Positions 25,909 to 33,903 of a stretch of DNA of 64,000 bases are shown piece by piece; position 1 is the stretch's first letter, and each line of letters begins with the position of its first letter. The stretch is from CAZIKF01 sp964539825. Its GTDB lineage: Bacteria; Muiribacteriota; UBA6191. A model generated the notes under the pieces. That model made no database searches. It had not been told where the DNA came from and was given only the letters and a program-made list of their open reading frames with translations. Location: the NCBI GenBank assembly GCA_964539825.1, contig CAZIKF010000004.1, positions 1 through 64,000 on the forward strand. Direction: 5' to 3'. Position numbers and translations under genes: made by a program.

Positions 25909-26497
25909 GGATGTGAACCTCAGAGGAGCGGTAGCGAATCTCCAGGCGATTCGATTCAGAAAAGGAAGGATCCTCCCTATGATAGGCTGAACTCAGAAAA
26001 TGCAGAGTCTGGTTGGTGGAACCGATGAATCTTCTCTTAGTACTGCGCTTTTCCTGCAGGTAGGGTCCGTCAACCAAAAGATCCACCTGGCTTAAAATTT
26101 GAGAACCATGGGGATGGGTACGTATTTGCTCAATTTCAAAGCCTGTATAGACCATGTTGGTAAGACCCAGTGCACGGGTATTCAAAACCAGGTATTCCAA
26201 AATTTCTGGCTGCTCGAACGGCTCTCCACCCAGGTAACTCACTCCCTCGATTCCCTTGTTGAGCTGGGCTTTCTCGATCATTGCTATGATGTCGCGTCCC
26301 GAAGTGGGGGAACCCGCACTCTTAGAAAAAAGATGCGGATTGCAGCATCCGGGGCAGCGCAGAGAGCAGCCGCTGAACCACAGGGCAAACCTCAGGCCGG
26401 GGCCTTCAAGCTCCGTGGCTTCGATGGAGTCACCCAAAAACAGGTTCAGTGAGGTCTGTCTCACTCCTTGGCGGGATTGATCGTGTCGAAAATCCAT
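25880..26497 (-). CDS. Radical-SAM activase-like 4Fe-4S protein (NrdG/PflA type)
   Basis: Small radical-SAM protein with the cluster motif CSLRCPGC (C-x3-C-x2-C) in GPGLRFALWFSGCSLRCPGC, the SAM-binding YLGGEPFEQ, and a downstream LLVDGPYL. This is the layout of glycyl-radical-enzyme activases and the short 'single 4Fe-4S cluster' proteins. No glycyl-radical enzyme is encoded nearby, so the substrate may be another cluster protein. The start is uncertain: ATG at 26497 overlaps the upstream small gene by 37 bp; GTG at the GTGA overlap (~26464) or CTG at 26449 after AAGGAG would shorten the protein. The call itself rests on clear motifs. Confidence 0.82.
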   Translation of the reverse strand: MDFRHDQSRQGVRQTSLNLFLGDSIEATELEGPGLRFALWFSGCSLRCPGCCNPHLFSKSAGSPTSGRDIIAMIEKAQLNKGIEGVSYLGGEPFEQPEILEYLVLNTRALGLTNMVYTGFEIEQIRTHPHGSQILSQVDLLVDGPYLQEKRSTKRRFIGSTNQTLHFLSSAYHREDPSFSESNRLEIRYRSSEVHIHGFPAFPRI

Positions 26498-26622
26498 TGG
26501 GACAGGTCTGAATAGAGATAAACAATCGCGCAGAGAATAGCAAAAAAAACCAGGAGACCTACGCAAAAACCAAGGATTTTATCTACACGATCAATATCAT
26601 CAAGGTTATCTGAATTCTGCAT
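26461..26622 (-). CDS. 53-residue single-span membrane protein
   Basis: Short ORF starting 1 bp after the ddl stop codon and ending inside the radical-SAM reading frame. It has a charged N-terminus (MQNSDNLDDIDRVDK), one strong transmembrane helix (~17-36, GFCVGLLVFFAILCAIVYLY) and a short tail. Tight spacing on both sides supports that it is translated and links ddl to the ternary-system genes. Function unknown. Confidence 0.6.
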   Translation of the reverse strand: MQNSDNLDDIDRVDKILGFCVGLLVFFAILCAIVYLYSDLSQWIFDTINPAKE

Positions 26623-26623
26623 A

Positions 26624-27664
26624 TCAGGACTCCATCCCCTCTAGTATAACGCGAATGAGTTCAGCTGGCTCAAAACCGCTATCTTCCATCAGGTAAGGGA
26701 ACATGGAAATGCCGGTAAATCCCGGCAGGGTATTGATTTCATTGAGCCAGAGCTTTTCATTGGCATCTAGAAAGAAATCAATCCTCGCGAACCCTCTAAG
26801 GTCTAGAAGAGCGGCCGCTTCCAGAGCTTGCTCCTGTAATTCCATTTCCAGGGGCGCTGAAAGCTCAGCAATCGAGGTTTTCGCATCACTCTGGGTTTCA
26901 TACTTGGCTTCAAAGCTATAAAAACCGGATTTTCCGGAGTCGATCTCTCCTGCCTGGGATACAACCCAGCCGTCCGGGGTTTCCAGCAGGGCGACCTCTA
27001 ACTCCCTTCCTGGTATTTCCGGTTCCACCAATACTTTGGTATCGAACTCAAAGGCGTATTCCAGAGCGCTTTTATAATCGTCCTCGCCCGTGGCTCTTTT
27101 CACACCCAGCGAGGAACCCTGCCGGGCTGGTTTCACGAACACCGGCTGTGGGCTAAAGGGATGGCCGAGGAGCATCTCGGGCGAGATCCCCCAAATGAAG
27201 GGTACGACATCTACTCCTGAGGAAAGAAGGGATAGCTTGGTGAGAACCTTATCGAAGCAGTGCATGGAGGTGACCGAACTACAGCCGGCGAAAGGAATTC
27301 CTAAAACCTCCAGGTAAGCGAGGAACTTCCCATCTTCACAAAAGGTGCCATGAATGAGTGGGAAAATCCCCCTTAGCTGGTCCAGGGGAATTCCAAAGTT
27401 CTCTAACTGGCCGGGAAGAGCCCCGCCAGGAAATGAGCTCAAGCCTTTCTTTGCCTGTAAGAGATTTCCTTCTCCTTCCATGAAGGAGTCATCTCTATGC
27501 AGGGAAATCTTGTGATCAGCTCCCATATAGATGAAGAATGCATTGGCAAATTCTTTGGGGAAGAAACTGTGTACAAATCTTCCAGAGCAAAGAGATACAC
27601 CGGCCTCCCCACCTGGGCCTCCCACCAGTATACCCACATATTTATCACTGGATTCTGTGTTCAT
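26624..27664 (-). CDS. ddl: D-alanine--D-alanine ligase
   Basis: ATP-grasp enzyme that joins two D-alanines for peptidoglycan precursors in the cytoplasm. Start chosen at ATG 27664 (MNTESSDKYVGILVGGPGGEAGVSLCSG), which puts the family's N-terminal GG..(S/G)..E..VS motif at the right place; 23 further upstream in-frame codons are probably untranslated. Other landmarks: GIFPLIHGTFCEDGKFLAYLE, VFVKPARQGSSLGV (ATP-grasp lysine and glycine loop), GRELEVALL, ARIDFFLD and LNEINTLPGFTGISMFP. About 346 residues, normal. The first glycine loop reads GGPGGE instead of the usual GGxSxE. The gene sits 1 bp from a small membrane-protein gene and heads what looks like one operon with the FtsH/MoxR cluster. 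Confidence 0.92.
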   Translation of the reverse strand: MNTESSDKYVGILVGGPGGEAGVSLCSGRFVHSFFPKEFANAFFIYMGADHKISLHRDDSFMEGEGNLLQAKKGLSSFPGGALPGQLENFGIPLDQLRGIFPLIHGTFCEDGKFLAYLEVLGIPFAGCSSVTSMHCFDKVLTKLSLLSSGVDVVPFIWGISPEMLLGHPFSPQPVFVKPARQGSSLGVKRATGEDDYKSALEYAFEFDTKVLVEPEIPGRELEVALLETPDGWVVSQAGEIDSGKSGFYSFEAKYETQSDAKTSIAELSAPLEMELQEQALEAAALLDLRGFARIDFFLDANEKLWLNEINTLPGFTGISMFPYLMEDSGFEPAELIRVILEGMES

Positions 27665-27752
27665 TTTTGTAGTTTCAGAAGCTCGCGAGCATGATGATAC
27701 CCTGTGTCCTCCCGGTTGTACATACAAAAACATGCGAAAATCAAGACTTTAT

Positions 27753-27771
27753 GATAGTGTTTCCCACTATC
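27753..27771. other. Hairpin in the divergent ddl / GDPD intergenic region
   Basis: Perfect 7-bp stem GATAGTG / CACTATC around TTTCC, in the 159-bp gap between two divergently transcribed genes. It could be an operator or a leader structure. No convincing -35/-10 pair was found on either strand next to it. Confidence 0.35.
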
Positions 27772-27823
27772 TTCTCCTAATCATATGGTCTGAACAAATT
27801 TCCTTCTTCTAGGACTTGGCAGA

Positions 27824-28609
27824 ATGGTAAAAGATCAGAATAATCTGTGCGTGGGATTTCTAAACCTCGCTCATAGGGGTCTTTCGCTGGAGGCTCCCGA
27901 GAATACGATTCCCAGCTTCCGTCGTGCTCTGCAGCAGGGAGCAGCGGGGATCGAACTCGATGTCCGTATGACTTCTGATGAAGAGGTCGTAGTCATACAC
28001 GATCACAAGATCAATCGTACCTCAACCGGTCGTGGACAGATTAAACGCTCTACCTTCCAATACCTTCGCAAATATGATTTTGGCTCCTGGTTTCATCAGG
28101 AATTTCGTAAGGAGAGGATTCCCACACTCACGGAGGTTCTGGAAGCGTTTCCAGAAGCCCATGTAGTGGTCGAGGTCAAGGCGCGCAGAATGGAAAAGCG
28201 CCTAGCACAAATCCTCAAGCCCCATACAGACAGGGTAATTGTGACCTCCTTTTTCTTCAGTATCTTAAGAAACATTCAAAACGAGATTCCCGAGGTCAAC
28301 CTTGGAGTGAATGTGGGCCATACCTTCGAATTTAAGCGCAAACTCAAGAAGGCAAGGCAAATGGGTTTGTTTTCCCTGCATATAGAGCAAAGATTCTTGA
28401 ACCAGGCAATCTGTGACGCTGTCAAAGAGCAGGGAATGGTTCTTGTGCCCTGGTGGAAGGGAACCTTCTACGAAGAGCGTCTGAGGGAGCTACTGGCTAT
28501 GGGAATCAACGGAGTAATCTCCGACTTCCCGGCAAGAGTACAGGCCGTAGTAAGCACGCCAATCTTTGCCTTTGAAGGAACTGCGCCGATCTTCAAGGGA
28601 ATTCCCTGA
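27824..28609 (+). CDS. Cytoplasmic glycerophosphodiester phosphodiesterase
   Basis: UgpQ-like GDPD of 261 residues without a signal peptide. Catalytic landmarks are all intact: NLAHRGLSLEAPENTIPSF (HRG and PENT), GIELDVRMTSDEEVVVIHDH (metal Glu/Asp and second His), VVVEVKA (third Glu), and LVPWWKG and GVISDFP at the end of the barrel. AGGA lies ten bases before the ATG. It would hydrolyse glycerophosphodiesters inside the cell, complementing the secreted paralogue at 4194. It is divergent from ddl and convergent with flhB, so it is a single-gene unit. Confidence 0.9.
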   Translation: MVKDQNNLCVGFLNLAHRGLSLEAPENTIPSFRRALQQGAAGIELDVRMTSDEEVVVIHDHKINRTSTGRGQIKRSTFQYLRKYDFGSWFHQEFRKERIPTLTEVLEAFPEAHVVVEVKARRMEKRLAQILKPHTDRVIVTSFFFSILRNIQNEIPEVNLGVNVGHTFEFKRKLKKARQMGLFSLHIEQRFLNQAICDAVKEQGMVLVPWWKGTFYEERLRELLAMGINGVISDFPARVQAVVSTPIFAFEGTAPIFKGIP

Positions 28610-28664
28610 TTAACTACATTTCTTCTATGGAGGATAGTCCTGAGGGACTCGCTAAACCTGGTTC

Positions 28665-29813
28665 CTAAGCTCGCTTTCCTCGCATCTTATATGCCTTGGC
28701 GAGAATTGTTGCTACCGCTTTGAAGAGGTTATCAGGGATTTCCTGTTCCAGTTCCACATTGAAAAACAGTGCCTGGGCTGTGGGCTTGTCCTCGATGATC
28801 GGGACATTGCTTTCCCTGGCAATTTCCTTAATTTTTTGGGCGATGAGGTTTCGACCTTTGGCTACTACCTTTGGAGCGCTGGTTTCCCCTTTGACATATT
28901 TCAAGGCTACGGCGAAGTGAGTTGGGTTGGTGACCACTACATCAGCTTCAGGGACATCTCCCATCATCGAGCGCTGCGCAAGTTCGCGCTGCTTCTGACG
29001 AATGCGCTGTTTGACCTGCATATCCCCTTCTGACTGTTTCCGCTCTTCCTTGACTTCCTGCTTGGTCATCTTGTTCTGCTCAATGTGTCTGTGAACAGAC
29101 CAGATATAATCCATGATCCCGTAGATGACCATTACCAGACCGATCTGCAGAATCAGTTTTACGATGAGCCAGGAAATGTATTCCAACGCAGCACCCAGGG
29201 TGAAGTGGAAGAGGTGGGTGATTGTGGGCCATTCCTCCAGGAATAGGCTGTAGGGAAAATAGGAGAGGATTACTAGCTTGGCGAGGGATCGGGCTAATTC
29301 CACAAAAGCCTCTTTCCCTACAATCTTTTTCAATCCATTAATGGGATTGAACTTAGTGAAGTCCGGGATCATCGATTCGGTAGAAAACTGAAGCCCGACT
29401 TGTAAGATCTGAACCGTGAGTGTCACTACCAGAACCACAAAGAACAAAGGCAGCATCATCACGTACCAGTAACCGGCCAGGGTGGTGTAAAAGTGCCAGA
29501 AGTCCTTAGGGGTCATTTCAGGTACTGAATACATCATGCTGGCTTTAAGAAACATGTCATGCACAACCGAATAAAAGTTATTGAGCATGAAGTAGATGAA
29601 AAGGGTAATGATTACGACGGATACCGCGGTGGTCAAATCCTGACTCTTAGGGACATTTCCGCGGTTTCTGGCGTCTTGGAGCCTCTTTGAGGTCGGCTCC
29701 TCCGTCTTCTCAGCAGAGTCATCAAACTGAAGCGGTTGGACAGGAACCAGGGACTTGGATTGCTCCAGTTCCAGGTACCAGGATAGAAATTCAGTTCTTG
29801 ATTTCAACGCCAT
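28665..29813 (-). CDS. flhB: Flagellar export switch protein FlhB
   Basis: Inner-membrane component of the flagellar type III export gate that switches substrate specificity. 382 residues: a cytoplasmic N-terminus with the SAEKTEEPTSKRLQDARNRG signature, four membrane spans (~60-80, ~115-140, ~170-190, ~210-235), then the cytoplasmic domain with the autocleavage motif NPTH (VVVTNPTHFAVALKY). The N-terminus carries about 30 extra residues before the usual start region. It is the last gene of fliP-fliQ-fliR-flhB, starting 3 bp after fliR. The family assignment is certain. Confidence 0.96.
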   Translation of the reverse strand: MALKSRTEFLSWYLELEQSKSLVPVQPLQFDDSAEKTEEPTSKRLQDARNRGNVPKSQDLTTAVSVVIITLFIYFMLNNFYSVVHDMFLKASMMYSVPEMTPKDFWHFYTTLAGYWYVMMLPLFFVVLVVTLTVQILQVGLQFSTESMIPDFTKFNPINGLKKIVGKEAFVELARSLAKLVILSYFPYSLFLEEWPTITHLFHFTLGAALEYISWLIVKLILQIGLVMVIYGIMDYIWSVHRHIEQNKMTKQEVKEERKQSEGDMQVKQRIRQKQRELAQRSMMGDVPEADVVVTNPTHFAVALKYVKGETSAPKVVAKGRNLIAQKIKEIARESNVPIIEDKPTAQALFFNVELEQEIPDNLFKAVATILAKAYKMRGKRA

Positions 29814-29816
29814 GGT

Positions 29817-30593
29817 TCAGGGGTTCATAAATAGCCTGAGATTGGGAAGTAAATTGCTGAAAGCCTCGAAGTACAGTACTTTGACGGTCTTTACAAGAAA
29901 GGGAAGACAAATGACATAAGTGATCATTCCCATGCAAATCTGGATGGGAATTCCGATCATGAAAATATTGAGTTTGGGCATGGTTCTCACAATGACCCCC
30001 AGTGAGAATTGAATAAGAATCATGGCGCAAAGAATCGGCATACCAATGCGTAGGGAAATCAGAAATAGTTCATAAAAAAGATCGATAAAGAAACTGATTC
30101 TATTCGCGGTAAAGACAAGCTCTCCCAGGGGGACAACCTCAAATGACTTCTGCAGTGCCTCAAAGGCATAGTGATGTCCGTTGATTACAAAGAATAGGAA
30201 GCTGCCGAGGGTGGTATTGAACTGACCGAGGGTCGAAGAGTGCTCGCCACTGGCTGGATCTATGGCTGTGGCAATGGATAATCCCATCGGTGTCGAATCA
30301 ATCTGCCCGGCGAACATCAAGGTCTCGGTTACGACTTTAACCCCCATTCCCATGATCATCCCGACTACGAATTCCTTAACGACGATAATGAGCATCTCAA
30401 CATCATGGGAAGCCTGTACATACGCGCTAGGAGGAAGGCTTAAGAAACAGACCAATCCAACCAAGTAAGCAAGGAAAGCCTTTGTTTTGGTAGGAAGACT
30501 GTTGGAGCCGATATAGGGCATGATCATAACCAGCCCGACAAATCTTACAAAGCAATAGAAAAAATTCTCAATGAGAAGAATCGGATCGGCCAT
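29817..30593 (-). CDS. fliR: Flagellar export protein FliR
   Basis: Core subunit of the FliPQR export gate in the flagellar basal body. 258 residues with about six hydrophobic segments (RFVGLVMIMPYIG, AFLAYLVGLVCFLSL, FVVGMIMGMGVKVV, ...). Typical signatures are the segment from AGQIDSTPMGLSIATAIDPA through SSTLGQF, and GMPILCAMILIQFSLGVIVRTMPKLNIF. Its ATG overlaps the fliQ stop in TGATG (1-bp overlap) and it is followed within 3 bp by flhB, so the four export genes form one transcript. Confidence 0.95.
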   Translation of the reverse strand: MADPILLIENFFYCFVRFVGLVMIMPYIGSNSLPTKTKAFLAYLVGLVCFLSLPPSAYVQASHDVEMLIIVVKEFVVGMIMGMGVKVVTETLMFAGQIDSTPMGLSIATAIDPASGEHSSTLGQFNTTLGSFLFFVINGHHYAFEALQKSFEVVPLGELVFTANRISFFIDLFYELFLISLRIGMPILCAMILIQFSLGVIVRTMPKLNIFMIGIPIQICMGMITYVICLPFLVKTVKVLYFEAFSNLLPNLRLFMNP

Positions 30594-30862
30594 CAGGCAA
30601 TAAAGATTCCGATATTATTGATCAGGTTGATGGCCCATGTAGTTACCTTATTGATCATCCAGGGTCCAAGGAAGATGACTGTTGCCATGGTGGCCACAAC
30701 TTTGGGAATGAAGGTTAGCGTTTGCTCCTGCAGGGAGGTTGTTGTCTGAAATATGGTCACACATAGTCCCACTACCAGGCCGACCAATAGCGGGGGTAAG
30801 CCCACAGTCATAGCCATCGTCATAGTGTCTTTTACGAGATTCATTGCAATGATTTCATTCAT
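30593..30862 (-). CDS. fliQ: Flagellar export protein FliQ
   Basis: Small export-gate subunit with two transmembrane hairpin helices (VGLPPLLVGLVVGLCVTIFQ and VVATMATVIFLGPWMI) and the signature TTTSLQEQTLTFIPK. Start taken at ATG 30862 (MNEIIAMNLVKDTM), which gives the normal length of 89 residues and an ATGA overlap with the fliP stop; the longer frame from 30907 would add 15 residues lying inside fliP. Confidence 0.95.
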   Translation of the reverse strand: MNEIIAMNLVKDTMTMAMTVGLPPLLVGLVVGLCVTIFQTTTSLQEQTLTFIPKVVATMATVIFLGPWMINKVTTWAINLINNIGIFIA

Positions 30863-31713
30863 ACGATCACAATCGATTTCATAAGGGCGTTGATGATTAA
30901 TCCCCACCCGTCAATGAGTACAAATAACAATATTTTAAAGGGTGTAGAAACCATCGCTGGAGGGAGCATCATCATCCCCATGGACATCAGGGTTGTGGCG
31001 ATGACCATATCGAGCATCAAAAACGGGAGAAAGAGGACGACCCCAAATTGAAATCCGGTTTTAAACTCGGAGATGATAAATGCCGGGATCAGGGTAAGCG
31101 TATCCACTTCATCGAAATTCTTTGGTTTGGCACCCTGGGCAAGTTTTACGAAGACTCTGAGATCCTCTTCCCGGGTTGCTTTGCGCATGTAGTTGCGGAA
31201 AGGTTCCACGCCCAATTTAAAGGCTTCGGTATAGTCAATTCTATTGGCTAAAAAAGGCTCAAGAGCGTTTTCATTGACTTGATTCCAGATCGGAGCCATC
31301 TGAAAAAGCGTTAAGAAAATGGCCAAAGAGACCAGCATTTTATCTGAGGGCATGGACTGGGTTCCAATTGCCCTTCTTGTGAACGAAAGCACGATGACTA
31401 TCCTGGTGAAGGGAGTCATCATGATCATAATCGACGGAGCAAGGGTCAGCACGGTCAAGAGTGCTAAAAGCTTGAGACCGAGGCTGAGCTGCCTGGGGCT
31501 CATCTCATCATCCATTTCCAGCTGAATTTTGGGAAGCGGGAAGGCCATACGCGTATCTGCCGGGTCCTGTCTTCCGTGGACATCGTGATCGGGCCTGTAA
31601 TCGAAGACCTGGACGCCTTCAATGGGTGGCTGCTCGTCTGCGGCCGTAGAGGTTGGGGTAAAGATAAATAGGAGCCCAACCGTGATCAGAAGTAGCTTTA
31701 GAGCATTATGCAT
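30859..31713 (-). CDS. fliP: Flagellar export protein FliP
   Basis: Main subunit of the export gate. An N-terminal signal peptide is present (LLLITVGLLFIFTPTSTAADE), as usual for FliP, followed by a ~45-residue periplasmic stretch longer than in enteric FliP. The core is unmistakable: LAPSIMIMMTPFTRIVIVLSF, ALGTQ-like AIGTQSMPSDKML, FQMAPIWNQVN and MMLPPAMVSTPFKILLFVLIDGW. I chose ATG 31713 (MHNALKLL); codon 31728 is also possible. First gene of the fliPQR-flhB unit. A 10-bp inverted repeat lies directly upstream of the start. Confidence 0.95.
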   Translation of the reverse strand: MHNALKLLLITVGLLFIFTPTSTAADEQPPIEGVQVFDYRPDHDVHGRQDPADTRMAFPLPKIQLEMDDEMSPRQLSLGLKLLALLTVLTLAPSIMIMMTPFTRIVIVLSFTRRAIGTQSMPSDKMLVSLAIFLTLFQMAPIWNQVNENALEPFLANRIDYTEAFKLGVEPFRNYMRKATREEDLRVFVKLAQGAKPKNFDEVDTLTLIPAFIISEFKTGFQFGVVLFLPFLMLDMVIATTLMSMGMMMLPPAMVSTPFKILLFVLIDGWGLIINALMKSIVIV

Positions 31714-31715
31714 AC

Positions 31716-31752
31716 AAAACATGACCAAATATTAAATTTTTTGTCATGTTTT
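31716..31752. promoter_or_regulatory. 10-bp inverted repeat directly upstream of fliP
   Basis: AAAACATGAC at 31716-31725 and GTCATGTTTT at 31743-31752 are perfect inverted copies separated by 17 AT-rich bases. On the minus strand the structure ends 3 bases before the chosen fliP start codon. This could be an operator for a dimeric regulator or an mRNA hairpin that hides the start. No sigma-54 or sigma-28 promoter was found nearby. Confidence 0.5.
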
Positions 31753-31842
31753 AGAGTACACATTCCGATAAGAGAGTGCAAGGACCCTCAGGGGAATTTA
31801 TTGATATTGAGCAAGAAAAACTCTTAGTGCTCGAACAGGCTC

Positions 31843-32187
31843 TTAAGGGCGTAGTTTTTCCAGAGTCTGGTCCAGGTCTGACTCCAGGGGAAACAAGCGG
31901 TCTAATTTGGTGAGGAAAAAAACTTCCCGAATCGCTTCACTTTTGGTACAGATCGAGATGGAAGCATTGAGTTTTCTAAATTGGCGCTGCAGGGTGACGA
32001 GACTTGCGATTCCAGCGCTATCCACATAACCCTCTTCAGCAAAATGGATGATCACTTCCCTGGGCTTAAGCTTCTCTGTTGTGGATAGCACGGTTTGCTT
32101 AAACTCCGAAGAGACCGTAGCGGTAAGATGCTCCCCAAGGATCCATTCCAGTATTCCGTCCCCATGTTCTTGGTATCTTAAGTCCAT
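31843..32187 (-). CDS. STAS-domain anti-sigma-factor-antagonist-like protein
   Basis: 114-residue single STAS domain like SpoIIAA/RsbV. The conserved helix start VDSAGIASLV carries the serine that is normally phosphorylated by a partner kinase. It lies 3 bp after a SpoIIE-type phosphatase gene, the standard arrangement in which the phosphatase removes the phosphate from the STAS serine. No anti-sigma kinase is encoded in the window, so the third partner must be elsewhere or the output is not a sigma factor. It is the last gene before the fliP unit. Confidence 0.9.
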   Translation of the reverse strand: MDLRYQEHGDGILEWILGEHLTATVSSEFKQTVLSTTEKLKPREVIIHFAEEGYVDSAGIASLVTLQRQFRKLNASISICTKSEAIREVFFLTKLDRLFPLESDLDQTLEKLRP

Positions 32188-32190
32188 ATT

Positions 32191-33903
32191 TCACTCCAGA
32201 AATCTGAGCATTACGCAGGTTCGATCATCCTTTGAAGCTTCTTCCTTACCGCAGAATTCTTCCAGGTTCTCATAAAGATGGTCCAGTGTCTCCTGAACTG
32301 TGGAAGAGCTGGATTCTTTAAGAAGCTGTGTAAAACGGGCCATGCCGTATTGGATTCCGTGAGAATCATGCGGTTCGATCATTCCATCGGTATACAGTAC
32401 CAGAAAGTCGCCTGGCTGGATAAGACAAGTTTTGGCTTCGTATTCGGAGTCTTCCAGGATTCCGATGACCATCCCATCCGTATCAAGCTCTTCAATCGAA
32501 CCGTCAGAGCGCAGTAGAAGCGGTCTGTTATGACCTGCATTGGCGTATTCCAATACCCTGGTCTCCAGATCATAGGAACACAAGAACATGGATATGAAGG
32601 ATTCCGCCTTTTCAAGATCCGGATGTAAGATTCGGTTAATGGCGCAGAGTAAAGAAGACGCGTCTTTTGTGATCTCTGCCTGGGAAAGCAGGGTGGTTCT
32701 GGCCATCGCCATCAGTAGACCTGACCCCACTCCGTGACCGGCTACATCAGCAATGGCGATTCCCAAATTATTTTCCCTCCACTGGGGAAATCCAAAATAA
32801 TCGCCGCCGATATGATTGGAAGGAACAATACGCGCGCACAGGGAGATGCCCTTGATTTCAGGCATCTGTGAAGGAAGCATCGATCTCTGAATTCCGGCCG
32901 ACAGTTCCAGGTCTTTGCGCAGGGCTTCGGTCTCAATCAACTCATCGCGCTGGGTTACCAGGGACTGACGCATTTCCTCGAAAGATTTCTCCAGAACTCC
33001 TAATTCGTCATGGGAAGTGGCTTCAAGCGGTTGTTCCCAATTCCCTTCACTGACACTCAAGACTGCTCCCTTGAGACTTTGTATGGGTCGTGTCAGACTT
33101 CTTGAGAATACCTGTGAGACACCATAGGCGATTAGAAGAACAAATAAGTAAAGGCTGAGCAGCTGCATGGTAACTCGATCCAATCCCTGCAGCACCTCTG
33201 AGTAATCAACCAGGAGCCAAATTTCAAAGGAAGAGTTCCCCACAAACACCTGGTAAGTTCGACCCAAAAACGGGCCGGTCCTGCTGCCGCGGTCTGGCTG
33301 CGTGACCTTCTGACCATGGAAAAGAAAGGTGACGATGGTGCCGGTTCTTTCACCAAGTGTTCTAGCAAACTGCTGGTCAAGGCGCAGTGAACAGGAAACA
33401 GTGCCTTCGATGACTTCATGAAAACTAATCGCCTGGGAGGCTGAAAGGTATAGGGTGGATTGGTCAAACCATAAGTCACTTGCTGTGGAGCCCATCAGGG
33501 AATCTGAGATCCCATCCAGACCTTCCGTGGCTACGGGGACCGTTCTGGCCGGCAATTGGGACAAGTTTTTCCCTTCGGAATCTGTTACTACGAAAAGGTG
33601 TGATTGAATCATTTCCTGCAGCTGTGTTGAAGTGTCCCGAATCGTATCTCTATCACCGGTCTGAAGGCTCATTTTTATGGTGGGTTCTTCGGAGAGCAGA
33701 ACAACCTGCTTCTTCAGGGAAGATTCTTCCGATTTGATCAGGATGGAAATCAGCTCAAAGCGTGCGTCAAGGTCTTTATAAATCCTTTTCTTGGCCTGCT
33801 CCTCCACCGTCATGCGAACGACTACAAGGGCGACACCAAGAGCGAAGGCCAGCACAAGCATTACTAGTAAGAGTACTTTATGGTGGATTTTTTTCAGGTG
33901 CAT
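32191..33903 (-). CDS. Membrane SpoIIE/RsbU-type PP2C phosphatase with HAMP
   Basis: 570 residues: transmembrane helix 1 (~9-29), a periplasmic sensor (~30-240), transmembrane helix 2 (~243-262), a HAMP domain (~265-320, RSLTRPIQSLKGAVLSVSEG), a coiled segment, and a C-terminal SpoIIE phosphatase. The phosphatase has SNHIGGDYFGF, AIADVAGHGVGSGLLM, YANAGHNRPLL, LVLYTDGMIE and DDRTCVM, with all metal-binding aspartates present. It should convert an envelope signal into dephosphorylation of the STAS protein encoded 3 bp downstream. It starts at the base after the stop of the cNMP-binding gene. Confidence 0.92.
   Translation of the reverse strand: MHLKKIHHKVLLLVMLVLAFALGVALVVVRMTVEEQAKKRIYKDLDARFELISILIKSEESSLKKQVVLLSEEPTIKMSLQTGDRDTIRDTSTQLQEMIQSHLFVVTDSEGKNLSQLPARTVPVATEGLDGISDSLMGSTASDLWFDQSTLYLSASQAISFHEVIEGTVSCSLRLDQQFARTLGERTGTIVTFLFHGQKVTQPDRGSRTGPFLGRTYQVFVGNSSFEIWLLVDYSEVLQGLDRVTMQLLSLYLFVLLIAYGVSQVFSRSLTRPIQSLKGAVLSVSEGNWEQPLEATSHDELGVLEKSFEEMRQSLVTQRDELIETEALRKDLELSAGIQRSMLPSQMPEIKGISLCARIVPSNHIGGDYFGFPQWRENNLGIAIADVAGHGVGSGLLMAMARTTLLSQAEITKDASSLLCAINRILHPDLEKAESFISMFLCSYDLETRVLEYANAGHNRPLLLRSDGSIEELDTDGMVIGILEDSEYEAKTCLIQPGDFLVLYTDGMIEPHDSHGIQYGMARFTQLLKESSSSTVQETLDHLYENLEEFCGKEEASKDDRTCVMLRFLE

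Noticed and set aside
31740..31770. Sigma-28-like CCGATAA on the plus strand upstream of the STAS gene end
   Set aside because: It points the wrong way (antisense to STAS), and no correctly spaced -35 is present.
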